From contig NZ_JAHKPN010000014.1 in the NCBI RefSeq assembly GCF_018860545.1, forward strand, positions 123,353-187,352: a stretch of 64,000 bases of DNA, written 5' to 3'. Source of the stretch: Winogradskyella psychrotolerans. GTDB taxonomy: Bacteria > Bacteroidota > Bacteroidia > Flavobacteriales > Flavobacteriaceae. The notes under the pieces were generated by a model. That model was not told the DNA's origin. It did not search any database and saw only the letters and a program-made list of their open reading frames with translations. The first letter of the stretch is position 1. Each line of letters begins with the position of its first letter. A program made the position numbers and the translations under genes. Shown here one piece after another: positions 24,511-33,726 of the stretch.

Positions 24511-27303
24511 ATGAAAAAAAGTTTAATTATTTTATTACTTGGAATTCTTTCCTCTTTTACTATGGTGGCTCAAAGCACTATTATTAAAGGTAGTGTAAAA
24601 GATGCTGCATCTTCGGAACCCATTCCAGATGTCACTATTACCATTGAAGAAACCCAGCAAACAACTTTAACTGATGGCTTTGGAGAATTTATATTCTCTA
24701 ATAATGTACCATTAGGAGAACATGTTTTAAGAATTTCTAAAGAAGGATATGTAACTAAACGTTATCCAATCATTGTAAATGAAGGGAAAACAGTTGATAT
24801 TACAGATATGATTTTAGATATCGATGTATCCGACGTTCAAGACATGTTTACTATTACACTTTCTGATGACGAACTAAATGATGACACGAGTGGAGCAGAC
24901 AATATCTCTGGTTTGTTATCATCTTCATTAGACATCTTTCAGAGAACTGCAGCTTTTGAATTTAGCTCATCTTTCTTTAAGGTAAGAGGTTTAGACTCTG
25001 AAAACGGTTCTGTTTTGATGAATGGTATTGAAATGAACAAACTCTACAATGGTAGACCACAATGGAGTAATTGGGGAGGTTTAAATGACATGATGCGTAA
25101 CCAAGTTTTAACAACTGGCTTAACGCCTTCAGACTACAATTTTGGTGGTGTTTTAGGAACTTCTAATATTATAACAAGAGCCTCTTCATATAGAAAAGGT
25201 GGAAGAATAACATATTCTACATCTAATAGAAGTTATACAAATCGTGCTATGGCGAGTTACGCTTCTGGTTTATTAGAAGGAGGCTGGTCTTATGCTCTTA
25301 TGTTAGGAAGACGTTGGGGTGAAGAAGGTTTTGTAGATGGAACCTTATATGATTCTAATTCATTTTTTGCTTCTGTAGAAAAGAAAATAAACGACAAGCA
25401 CAGTATTAACTTTACTTCAGTTTATACCCCTAATAGAAGAGGAAAGTCGTCTCCAAATACACAAGAAATTTATGACCTTAAAGGCATTAAATACAATGAG
25501 TATTGGGGAAGTTTAGATGGTGAACAACGTAACTCTCGTATTAAAGAAGTTGAAGAGCCAATATTTATGTTAAATCACTATTGGGATATTTCTTCTAAAA
25601 CGAGATTAAACACAAACGTAGGTTACCAATTTGGTAAATTAGGAAACAGTAGATTGGATTATAGTGGTGGTGGAAACCCAAGTGCGGCATACTACCAACT
25701 ATTACCAAGTTACCATGTACAGAGAGGTGATCTTGATAAAGCCTATTTAGCTGAGCAAGAATTTATAGAAGATGGCCAATTAGACTGGAATCGTATAATA
25801 GATGCTAACGTTACTAATAACATAAGTGATACAAGTTCAGCTTACGCATTGTACGAAGATAGATCTGATGATAAACAGTTAACTGTTAATTCTATTTTTA
25901 CATCTGAAATTAATGAGCATGTTATTATTAATGGAGCCGTTAACTACAAAAACTTAAAATCAGAAAACTTTGGTGAAGTAATTGATTTATTAGGCTCTGA
26001 TGTTGGTTTATTAAACGTAGATTCTTTTGACGGTTACCAATACGATAACCGAAATGGTGATCGATTAGTTGGAGAAGGAGACAAATACAGATATAACTAC
26101 AATTTATATGCCGATGTGCTTTCTGCTTATGCACAAGGTCAGTTTACATATAATAAATTTGATTTCTATGTTTCTGGTAGCATAACAAATACAACCTATC
26201 AAAGAGAAGGTTTATGGGAAAACAGCAGATTTGATGAAGCTCAAACATTTGGACCTGAAGCTCCAACGTCATATGGTAAAGGAGAAGAACTTTCTTTTAC
26301 GGGTGTAGGAGGTAAAGCCGGTGTGACTTACAAAATATCTGGAAAACACCTAATCGACGTTAATGGAGGTTACTTAACAAGAGCTCCTAATTTACGTAAT
26401 ACGTATTCTAACTCAAGAGAAAACCATAGTGTTGTAAGAGATATTAGTGAAGAGACAGTAACTTCTTTTGACGCAAGTTACATTTTTAGATCTCCAATAG
26501 TAAACGCTAAAGTAACTGGTTTCTATACACAAATCGCAGATGCTAATGAAGTTGGTTTCTATTATGCTGATGGTATTAGTGGTGGAAACGAAATTGCAGA
26601 TAATGATACCTCTGCTTTTGTTCAAGAAGTATTACAGGGTATTGACAAGAAACACTTAGGTGTTGAATTAGGAATTGAAGCACAAGTAACACCAACGATT
26701 AAATTAAAAGGTGCAGCTTCTATCGGTCAGTACACATACGATAATAACCCTAATTTATATTTAACTTCTGCAAGTTTTGAAACAGCAGACGGTTCTGGTT
26801 CTATTGATTACGGTAAAGCCAACTTAAAAGACTACAAATTAGCAGGAGGTCCTCAGAGAGCGGCTTCGATAGGTTTTGAATATAGAGATCCTGATTTCTG
26901 GTGGTTTGGTGCTACCGCGAACTTCTTTTCTAATGCTTACATAGATGTCAATGCCTTAACTAGAACTGAAAACTTCTACTTAGCTTCAGACGGATTACCT
27001 ATTAACGACTATGACGAAGAAATAGCGACAGAATTATTGAAGCAAGAGAAAATTAATGACTACATGGTTGTTAATTTAGTAGGTGGTAAATCTTGGAAAG
27101 TGGATCAGTATTACATTAGTTTATTTGCAAGTGTAGGAAACCTATTAGACGAGATCTACAAAACAGGTGGTTTTGAGCAAGGAAGAAATGCTAACTATAC
27201 CGAGTTAAGAGATGACAACGCTGATGGTACACCTCAATTTGGTTCTAAATATTGGTATGGTCGTGGTGCAAATTATTTTGTTAACTTAAACGTCAGATTC
27301 TAA
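24511..27303 (+). CDS. TonB-dependent outer membrane receptor
   Basis: A 930-residue receptor. It has a signal peptide (about 20), a carboxypeptidase-regulatory-like domain (about 22-110: IIKGSVKDAASSEPIPDVTI), a plug (about 130-250, with FKVRGLDSENGSVLMNGIEM and FGGVLGTSNIITR) and a beta-barrel ending in the C-terminal aromatic strand NYFVNLNVRF. Such receptors import a large or scarce substrate with TonB-ExbBD energy. A DUF5689 lipoprotein follows after 80 nt in the same operon, and the secreted nuclease/phosphatase-fold enzyme is divergent. There is no SusD-like partner, so this is not a glycan-type SusCD pair. Confidence 0.9.
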   Translation: MKKSLIILLLGILSSFTMVAQSTIIKGSVKDAASSEPIPDVTITIEETQQTTLTDGFGEFIFSNNVPLGEHVLRISKEGYVTKRYPIIVNEGKTVDITDMILDIDVSDVQDMFTITLSDDELNDDTSGADNISGLLSSSLDIFQRTAAFEFSSSFFKVRGLDSENGSVLMNGIEMNKLYNGRPQWSNWGGLNDMMRNQVLTTGLTPSDYNFGGVLGTSNIITRASSYRKGGRITYSTSNRSYTNRAMASYASGLLEGGWSYALMLGRRWGEEGFVDGTLYDSNSFFASVEKKINDKHSINFTSVYTPNRRGKSSPNTQEIYDLKGIKYNEYWGSLDGEQRNSRIKEVEEPIFMLNHYWDISSKTRLNTNVGYQFGKLGNSRLDYSGGGNPSAAYYQLLPSYHVQRGDLDKAYLAEQEFIEDGQLDWNRIIDANVTNNISDTSSAYALYEDRSDDKQLTVNSIFTSEINEHVIINGAVNYKNLKSENFGEVIDLLGSDVGLLNVDSFDGYQYDNRNGDRLVGEGDKYRYNYNLYADVLSAYAQGQFTYNKFDFYVSGSITNTTYQREGLWENSRFDEAQTFGPEAPTSYGKGEELSFTGVGGKAGVTYKISGKHLIDVNGGYLTRAPNLRNTYSNSRENHSVVRDISEETVTSFDASYIFRSPIVNAKVTGFYTQIADANEVGFYYADGISGGNEIADNDTSAFVQEVLQGIDKKHLGVELGIEAQVTPTIKLKGAASIGQYTYDNNPNLYLTSASFETADGSGSIDYGKANLKDYKLAGGPQRAASIGFEYRDPDFWWFGATANFFSNAYIDVNALTRTENFYLASDGLPINDYDEEIATELLKQEKINDYMVVNLVGGKSWKVDQYYISLFASVGNLLDEIYKTGGFEQGRNANYTELRDDNADGTPQFGSKYWYGRGANYFVNLNVRF

Positions 27304-27383
27304 AAAAAGAAAAATTAATAAATAATATTACGATTATGAAATGTGAAACATTCATGAGTTCTATAATTATAAATAAAAATGTT

Positions 27384-28853
27384 ATGAATAAAACGATTAA
27401 ATCTTTAAAATTAATTTTGATCCTAATGGCATCATTTGCTATTACATCTTGTGTGGAAGATGATGATTACACTATACCTAGTAGCTTAGGAGATGAAGAA
27501 AATTATGCACTTCAAGAGTTATTAGATACTGCAACAGAGGTTTCATTTGATTATGCGAAAGCATTATATGACTCAGATCCTAATGATGATGGGGATAATG
27601 AAGATGCTATTCCTTATTTAGTTGAAAATGAAATATACATCAAAGGTTATATTTCTTCAAGTGATAAAACAGGAAATTTTTACAAAGAATTATACATTCA
27701 AAATAGTGCCGAAAACCCAACTAGCGCTATGAAAGTAATTTTAGACCAAGTTTCTAATTACAATCAATTTAATAAAGGTAGAGAGGTTTACATCAAACTA
27801 ACTAGTCTTTATATTGGTGAAGAGCGTACAGGTAGTGGAGTTTACACTATTGGTGGTGATCCAGAATATGACCAATATGGTGGAACGGTAACAACGTTAA
27901 ACTTTAACCAAATAGCGGAAAACATCTTACGTTCAGAAACAACTGAAGACATTGTGCCTTTAAACTTAACGTTTGCTGAAATCACTGATCAACACGTTGG
28001 TATGTTTGTTCAAATTGATGATGTTGAATTTGCAGATGACTTAAATGGTTTACAGTATTTTGATCCTATTGAAGTTTATGATACTGCTAGAACTTTACAA
28101 TCTTGTTCTGGTTTTGGTTATGACACTTTTATCTTAGAGACAAGTTCTTTCGCTGATTTTAAGGCATACGACCTACCAACAGGAAACGGATCAATAAAAG
28201 CCGTGGTTAGCAAAACATTTGATGCTTCTAGCTATGTTTTAGCATTAAACTCTGTTGATGATGTGGATATGGAAGGTACAAGATGTTCTTTATTAAACTT
28301 AGACGATTTTGCTACACTTTTTGAAGAAGATTTTGAAAGCATGTCTACAGGGTCTGCAATTTCTAGTAACGGTTGGACGTCTTATGCGCAAGTAGGGACA
28401 TACAATTGGAGAGCTTTAACTACTACAGATAGTGGAAATCCAGGACCAGGAAACATTATTGCTTCAATGGGTGCTTATGGTTCTAGTACTGATGAAAACA
28501 TCGCTTGGTTAATTAGCCCAGCTATTGATTTAGATGCACAGGGTATAGAGTTTGTAAATTTCCAATCATCTAATAGTTTTTCTGATAATAGTGAATTAGA
28601 AGTATTAATCTCTACGGATTGGGATGGTACAACTGCTAATGTCGCTTCTGCTACATGGACAACACTTCCTGCAATAATAGCTGGTGACGATGAATTTTAC
28701 CAAGATTGGTTCGATTCTGGATTAATTAACATAGGTTCTTATTCTGGTTCTGCTGGTTATATCGCTTTTAAATATATTGGTGGTTACCCATCAAGTGGAG
28801 ATATTGACGGAACATTTGAAATAGATAATTTCAAAATTTTAGGTGAAAACTAA
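27384..28853 (+). CDS. DUF5689 domain lipoprotein with C-terminal choice-of-anchor-like domain
   Basis: A 489-residue protein from ATG 27384; the frame opens at 27336, but the lipoprotein signal (ASFAITSC, Cys 23) fits only the later start. Residues about 45-290 contain the OB-fold-like DUF5689 region (EIYIKGYISSSDKTGNFYKE, LYIQNS). Residues about 310-489 look like a jelly-roll carbohydrate- or surface-type module (DFATLFEEDFES, WLISPAIDL, FEIDNFKIL) of the choice-of-anchor class. It follows the TonB receptor and is probably its surface-exposed partner. A terminator follows. Confidence 0.8.
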   Translation: MNKTIKSLKLILILMASFAITSCVEDDDYTIPSSLGDEENYALQELLDTATEVSFDYAKALYDSDPNDDGDNEDAIPYLVENEIYIKGYISSSDKTGNFYKELYIQNSAENPTSAMKVILDQVSNYNQFNKGREVYIKLTSLYIGEERTGSGVYTIGGDPEYDQYGGTVTTLNFNQIAENILRSETTEDIVPLNLTFAEITDQHVGMFVQIDDVEFADDLNGLQYFDPIEVYDTARTLQSCSGFGYDTFILETSSFADFKAYDLPTGNGSIKAVVSKTFDASSYVLALNSVDDVDMEGTRCSLLNLDDFATLFEEDFESMSTGSAISSNGWTSYAQVGTYNWRALTTTDSGNPGPGNIIASMGAYGSSTDENIAWLISPAIDLDAQGIEFVNFQSSNSFSDNSELEVLISTDWDGTTANVASATWTTLPAIIAGDDEFYQDWFDSGLINIGSYSGSAGYIAFKYIGGYPSSGDIDGTFEIDNFKILGEN

Positions 28854-28873
28854 AAATTCATAACTTTTTATAT

Positions 28874-28911
28874 AAACCTGCTGATTTTATAATTAGCAGG
28901 TTTTGTTTTTT
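28874..28911 (+). terminator. Terminator of the TonB receptor/DUF5689 operon
   Basis: The stem AAACCTGCTGAT/ATTAGCAGGTTT (one unpaired base each side) is followed by TTTTGTTTTTT. Confidence 0.8.
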
Positions 28912-28924
28912 AAATACTATTTAC

Positions 28925-29296
28925 ATGGCATCTCTACCTGACACTAACTATATTTTCGTATTCAATTATTATAAGAAAGCTTATGGAAAAAAAAGTATCA
29001 ATATAGCACTCTTATATGTTTGCTTTTTAGAGCTTTCATTTGTACTGGTACTAGGCGCATTTTTAAAGGCATTTGCAAGCCAAATGAAGATAGGTATAAT
29101 GTCTAACACTAAATTTGGAGTTCTATTAAGCCTAATAGGTCTAATTATAATTTTTAAAAACTGGATGCGATATAACGGAAAAAAAAGAAACATCCTCAAC
29201 GCTAAATCTAAACGACATAATACCTCAATATTCCTATTATGGCTTTTACCTGCAGGATGCGTTGCAATAGCTTTAATTCTTCTTCAAGTCAAATAA
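28925..29296 (+). CDS. Small three-helix membrane protein, unknown function
   Basis: A 123-residue, basic protein with three predicted membrane helices (about 24-45, 63-78, 100-119) and lysine-rich loops between them, suggesting the loops face the cytoplasm. No family is recognised. It begins 14 nt after the end of the terminator of the receptor operon, so it needs its own promoter or read-through. Confidence 0.5.
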   Translation: MASLPDTNYIFVFNYYKKAYGKKSINIALLYVCFLELSFVLVLGAFLKAFASQMKIGIMSNTKFGVLLSLIGLIIIFKNWMRYNGKKRNILNAKSKRHNTSIFLLWLLPAGCVAIALILLQVK

Positions 29297-29297
29297 A

Positions 29298-29323
29298 AAA
29301 CGCCATCCTTTCGGATAGCGTTT
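29298..29323. terminator. Bidirectional terminator between convergent genes
   Basis: The stem AAACGCCATCC/GGATAGCGTTT (one mismatch) has a TTTC loop and lies between the genes ending at 29296 (+) and 29346 (-). The A-run before it serves as a T-run on the minus strand. Confidence 0.65.
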
Positions 29324-29345
29324 CATAATAATTTTTTCACTAAAG

Positions 29346-29753
29346 TTATTCTACTTTTTCTTCAGTGCCAAATTCTTCTACTTTGTGCATGTTCTTTACT
29401 TTGTAAATGTCTGCTACTTTAGTAACGGTTTGTTCTAATGACTCCGGAGTGACTTTAGCCTCATCATATTCTACCATAGCTAAACGCTTATCAAAATCAA
29501 CTTTTGCTGATTTTACACCTTCCATTTTAGCCATTTTCTTCTCGATTGTTTTAGCACAGCCCATAGCACATGTCATACCTTCAATACCAAACTCAACCTT
29601 AGTATACGTTGCATTTGGATCTAATGCACTTGCGACGTCTTTCTTTGTAACTTCTACCTCTACGGTTTTAACTTCTGGTTGTGATTCGTTTTTACAAGAG
29701 GTAACCATTAAAGCCATAACAGCTATTAAACTTATTGTCTTTATTGCGTTCAT
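29346..29753 (-). CDS. Lipoprotein with heavy-metal-associated (HMA) domain
   Basis: A 135-residue protein with a lipoprotein signal (MVTSC, Cys 20), a short linker and one HMA ferredoxin-like domain (about 52-120). The metal loop reads GMTCAMGCAKTIE, with cysteines at 62 and 66. That is CxxxC, one residue more than the canonical GMTCxxC of copper chaperones. The fold markers MEGVKSAKVDF and VTPESLEQTVTK are normal. A periplasmic or surface metal-binding role is likely; whether copper is the ligand is open given the altered loop. Confidence 0.8.
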   Translation of the reverse strand: MNAIKTISLIAVMALMVTSCKNESQPEVKTVEVEVTKKDVASALDPNATYTKVEFGIEGMTCAMGCAKTIEKKMAKMEGVKSAKVDFDKRLAMVEYDEAKVTPESLEQTVTKVADIYKVKNMHKVEEFGTEEKVE

Positions 29754-29960
29754 GAGTTCTGAAAATTAATAATTTTGGATAAATCTAATAAATATTGACG
29801 TTTCTAGCGAGACAATTAACGAATTTTGTGATTCCCTTTACAAATCTTTAAATGGAAATTATATTACTCATTAGAATTACTCATATTCACAACATTCATT
29901 AAAGATGTGCAACTGAATATTCACTTCTGAAATGACAATTAAGACCTCATTTTGAGACAT

Positions 29961-29990
29961 AAAAAAACCGAAGCTCTCACTTCGGTTTCT
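29961..29990 (-). terminator. Terminator of the M16 peptidase operon
   Basis: The stem AAACCGAAG/CTTCGGTTT has a 6-nt loop. On the minus strand it is followed by TTTT, and it lies just downstream of the gene ending at 30011. Confidence 0.75.
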
Positions 29991-30010
29991 TTATATGTAT
30001 TTAATTCTGA

Positions 30011-32089
30011 TTAATTAAAATCAGCCTCTGTAACACCTTCATTAATTTTCATTTCTGTATTTTCAAAAGATAATACTTGAGGACCTGTTGCTAATTTCAT
30101 AGTATTTGGTAACATTACACCATCTACTTCTTTATAGTTAGCATAATCCGTAACCGTTGTTATGGTTTGACCTCCCATTTCAGTAGTTTCTTCAGTTCTC
30201 AATAAATAGCTCGTTTTAGTATCATAATATCTATAAGATACAACATCTCCCTTAGTCACCTTTACTTTGTAAACGTCACTACCTTCAATAGTCATTACAC
30301 TTTCTAATTCTAATCTAGAAGCATCCATATGCAATTCTGGAAATAAACCTTTTTCAGCTTTACTAGAGGCTAACGCTTTTTCATCCATAGGTCTTTTCTG
30401 ACCTTGACCTTCTTGGTATCCTGTTTCACCATTAAAGCTTTGCTTCATTACAGTACCCATGCCTTCAATGTTCAATTCCATAGAAAACTTATTAGGCGCC
30501 ATTTGCTTACGCACTGCAGTTGGTTTATAAGGTGCACCAGGTATAGTCACATTAGAATTAATTAGAATCGTATTAATCTTGTTTAAATTCGCTTCACCTC
30601 CAATAGCAGTAACATAATTATTAAGAACAGTCTCAGCAGTTAATCCTGCTGGTAATGGCTTAGAGAAAACTGGCTTTTCAACTGGATTTGCATAAGCATC
30701 GTAATACTTAATAGGAATTCCTGTTTTTTCAAGATTTTCTATCACATCACTCCCTTTACCCACTATAAGGACTCTAGCATTTTCTGATTTAAAATACTTA
30801 TTAGCCACTCTCATAATGTCTTCAGCAGAAACATCATTTATTTTCTGTAAATATGTTGCATAAAAATCCTTAGGTAAATCATTCAATTTTATATTTAACG
30901 CATAGTTCGCTACGGTTTGAGGACTCTCTAATCCCATAATAAAATTACCAACATACTTTGCTTTTGCATTTGCTAATAACTCAGCATCTACAGGTTCTGT
31001 TTTAATTCTATTAATTTCTTTTAAAGCTTCTACCACAGCACTATCAGTAACCATAGCTCTTACTTTTGCAGTTGCCGTAAAACGACCAGCTCCATATCTA
31101 TTAGCTCTTAGGCTAGAATACGCACCATAGGTATAACCATGTTCTTCACGAAGGTTTTTAAATAAATAACCTTCTCCACCACCACCTAAAATATTGTTTG
31201 TGATTAAAGCCGCATGATAATCTTCATCATTCATCTTTAAATCTACATTATTCATAATGGTAATACTAGATTGTGATGCACTAGGTAAATCCACAAAATT
31301 AATCTGCGTATATTGTGCATTAGGGTTTACCTTAGGTAACCCTGTAGTGATATCTACAGATTTATCCCATTTAGAAAAATGTTTTTCTATTTGCTTTTTA
31401 ATTGATTTAAATTCAACATCGCCAATAACTACTAAATAGGCATGATTAGGATTAAAATATTTCTCGTAAAAAGCTAAAGCATCTCCAAAAGCAACATTAT
31501 TGATAGTCTCTTCAGTTGTAAACTCACCATAGGGGTGTTTAGTTCCATAGGCAAGAGCATTACCTACACGACTGCTAATGTCATCAATACTTTTTTCACC
31601 TTGCTTTAAGTTTTCAATAAGTTTCGTTTTTTCTTTTTCAAACTCTTCTTCTGTTAATAAAGGATTAATAGCAGCATCGGCCATTAACTCTAATATACGG
31701 TCCGAATATTTAGATAAAGAACTTGCGTACCCACCACTAAAACCAAAGCTTAAACGTGCGCCTAAAAAGTCGATCTCTTCATTAAAGTCGTCTTTAGAAA
31801 TAGTAGTTGTTCCGTTACCTAACATACTACCAAGTATGCTCTCAAGACCAGCTTTATCTCCAGTAGCAATCGGGTTATTGTCTATACGTAATGAATAAGA
31901 CACTCTTGGCAACTTATGATTTTCAACAACTAAAACTTTTAATCCATTTTTTAAAGAAAATTCTTTTGGAGTTTTTAAGCTAATTTCTGGTTCAGGACCA
32001 GCCTTTGGTTGTTTAGATCTATCTATCTGAGCATTAACTCCTATTGTTACTAAAAACAGAAGCGCAAATGCAGTTAATTTTGTTTTCAT
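30011..32089 (-). CDS. M16-family (pitrilysin-like) non-catalytic subunit with C-terminal extension
   Basis: A 692-residue secreted protein from ATG 32089, which gives a clean signal peptide (ending GVNAQ). Starts at 32107 and 32119 are also in frame, the last overlapping the upstream stop. The two M16 halves are present, but the zinc motif HxxEH is missing; the substrate-binding REEHGYTYGAYSSL (R/Y) motif is kept. This fits the inactive partner of a heterodimeric M16 protease. Beyond about residue 465 there is an extra domain of about 225 residues (TVLNNYVTAIGGEANLNKI onward) resembling LolA-like lipoprotein-binding folds. It pairs with the catalytic subunit directly upstream. Confidence 0.87.
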   Translation of the reverse strand: MKTKLTAFALLFLVTIGVNAQIDRSKQPKAGPEPEISLKTPKEFSLKNGLKVLVVENHKLPRVSYSLRIDNNPIATGDKAGLESILGSMLGNGTTTISKDDFNEEIDFLGARLSFGFSGGYASSLSKYSDRILELMADAAINPLLTEEEFEKEKTKLIENLKQGEKSIDDISSRVGNALAYGTKHPYGEFTTEETINNVAFGDALAFYEKYFNPNHAYLVVIGDVEFKSIKKQIEKHFSKWDKSVDITTGLPKVNPNAQYTQINFVDLPSASQSSITIMNNVDLKMNDEDYHAALITNNILGGGGEGYLFKNLREEHGYTYGAYSSLRANRYGAGRFTATAKVRAMVTDSAVVEALKEINRIKTEPVDAELLANAKAKYVGNFIMGLESPQTVANYALNIKLNDLPKDFYATYLQKINDVSAEDIMRVANKYFKSENARVLIVGKGSDVIENLEKTGIPIKYYDAYANPVEKPVFSKPLPAGLTAETVLNNYVTAIGGEANLNKINTILINSNVTIPGAPYKPTAVRKQMAPNKFSMELNIEGMGTVMKQSFNGETGYQEGQGQKRPMDEKALASSKAEKGLFPELHMDASRLELESVMTIEGSDVYKVKVTKGDVVSYRYYDTKTSYLLRTEETTEMGGQTITTVTDYANYKEVDGVMLPNTMKLATGPQVLSFENTEMKINEGVTEADFN

Positions 32090-32108
32090 TATATAAGTCG
32101 TTTTCATC

Positions 32109-33425
32109 TTATTGATCATCTTTTTTAGGTAAATATTCTATTTCAACACGCTGATTTTTACTTAAATATTTTTTAGCTACAGCTTGAATTTCTTCTCTTG
32201 TTATTGATCTGTATATATCAATTTCTTTATTGATTAAATTCACATCTCCTTTTAACAAGTAATTTGTTGCTAAAGATTCTGCGATACCAACAATACTAGC
32301 GTTAGCATTTACAAATTGATTCTCAAATTGGTTAATTAATTTTTGATAATCGCGTTCTGCAATTAATTCATTTTGCATAATAACAATCTCTTCGTCAATT
32401 TCTTCCAAAATAGTATCTAAAGACGTTTCTCCTGAAGGGATTGCGAAAATTGTAAATATGTTATAATCCATTTGTGGAATATTTACAGCTTGTAATTGCA
32501 ATGCTTGTTTCTGCTCATCAACTATTTTCTTGTATAAAACCGAACTTTTACCACCACTTAAATACGTTGAAATCATATCTAAAACATAAGCATCTCTACT
32601 TGCAAAACCTGGAGTTCTATAGGTTGCTAAAATTGCAGGAATTTGAATGTTTTCATCAAAAGCTTGCGCTTTTATAGTTTCCGTAATTGGTTCTTCTTTC
32701 AGGAAATTTCTTACTACTTCTGGTCTAGGTTTCACTTCACTGAAATAAGCAGTAACCAACTTTTTCGTTTTAGCCATATCAATATCTCCCGCAATTACTA
32801 AAACGGCATTATTTGGACCATAATATGTATCAAAAAAAGCATTAAATTCCTCTAAAGTAGCCGCATCTAAATGCTCCATGTACCCAATATTAGGATCCTT
32901 ATAAGGGTGAACCTTAAAAAGGTTGGACCCTAAAGCTTCAAATAATCCTCCGTAAGGTGAACCAGAACGTTGACGTTTCTCTTCTTTCACAACCTCATTC
33001 TGCGTATCTACACCAACTTGATCAATTACTGGGTGCAACATACGTTCAGACTCTAACCATAAGGCTAATTCTAATTTATTAGATGGGAACACTTCAAAAT
33101 AATAAGTTCTATCTTGAGATGTATTGGCATTAAATGTACCTCCGTTTGCAGGTATAATCTTCATGAATTCTCCACGATCAATATTTTCTGAACCTTCAAA
33201 TAATAAATGCTCGAAAAAGTGTGCAAATCCTGTGCGCTCTCTATCTCCATCTTTTCCTCCTACATTGTACATCACCGATGTAGAAACCACTGGTGCTGTA
33301 TTATCTTGATGCAGAATTACATGTAATCCATTGTCTAAATCAAACTCTTCGAATTCTACTTGTTGTGCTGTTGACATCAATCCAACTGACAACAAAAGAG
33401 CTAGAGTAAATAAGCCTTTTTTCAT
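32109..33425 (-). CDS. M16-family zinc peptidase, catalytic subunit
   Basis: A 438-residue secreted protease with a signal peptide (ending STAQQ). The zinc-binding and catalytic motif is H69-F-F-E72-H73 in GFAHFFEHLLFEGS; the third ligand is E149 in NEVVKEEKRQR, 76 residues on, as expected for the family. It comes first in the operon, followed by the inactive, R/Y-motif-bearing partner. Such pairs form a closed chamber that degrades small peptides in the periplasm. Family and role of the pair are secure; the substrate is not known. Confidence 0.92.
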   Translation of the reverse strand: MKKGLFTLALLLSVGLMSTAQQVEFEEFDLDNGLHVILHQDNTAPVVSTSVMYNVGGKDGDRERTGFAHFFEHLLFEGSENIDRGEFMKIIPANGGTFNANTSQDRTYYFEVFPSNKLELALWLESERMLHPVIDQVGVDTQNEVVKEEKRQRSGSPYGGLFEALGSNLFKVHPYKDPNIGYMEHLDAATLEEFNAFFDTYYGPNNAVLVIAGDIDMAKTKKLVTAYFSEVKPRPEVVRNFLKEEPITETIKAQAFDENIQIPAILATYRTPGFASRDAYVLDMISTYLSGGKSSVLYKKIVDEQKQALQLQAVNIPQMDYNIFTIFAIPSGETSLDTILEEIDEEIVIMQNELIAERDYQKLINQFENQFVNANASIVGIAESLATNYLLKGDVNLINKEIDIYRSITREEIQAVAKKYLSKNQRVEIEYLPKKDDQ

Positions 33426-33726
33426 TATTAAATGTGTTTTAAATTTAAATTGTTTACGTGTTTGTCTTCACTAAATGCAAATTGTTACAGAATAGTCCAA
33501 CAAAAATAAACAATGATTTCCCCTTTTAACATAATTAAATGTAAAAATTGGCCGATATTCAGGTGTCAATTTTAACAAATTGACCATAATCTATATTTTT
33601 TTAAGGTAAAAATGGGTCTAAAACCCTTAAAACACTTGCCTATTAATAATTTAGAAGTATATTTGCATCCGCTTTCTGAGAAGAAAGTATTTATATTAAC
33701 AAACATTTTAATAAAAACGTTACGCT
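33426..33726. other. Divergent intergenic region upstream of rplU
   Basis: The 301-bp gap separates the minus-strand M16 operon from rplU-rpmA. The left part is AT-rich with no clear feature. The right part holds a good promoter (33636-33665) and a short hairpin (33672-33687: CTTTCT, GAGA loop, AGAAAG) in the rplU leader. Confidence 0.6.
33636..33665 (+). promoter_or_regulatory. Promoter of rplU-rpmA
   Basis: TTG at 33636 and TATATTTG at 33658-33665 are separated by 19 nt, matching the Bacteroidota -33/-7 pattern. Transcription would start near 33672, at the base of the leader hairpin, about 55 nt before the rplU start. Confidence 0.55.
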
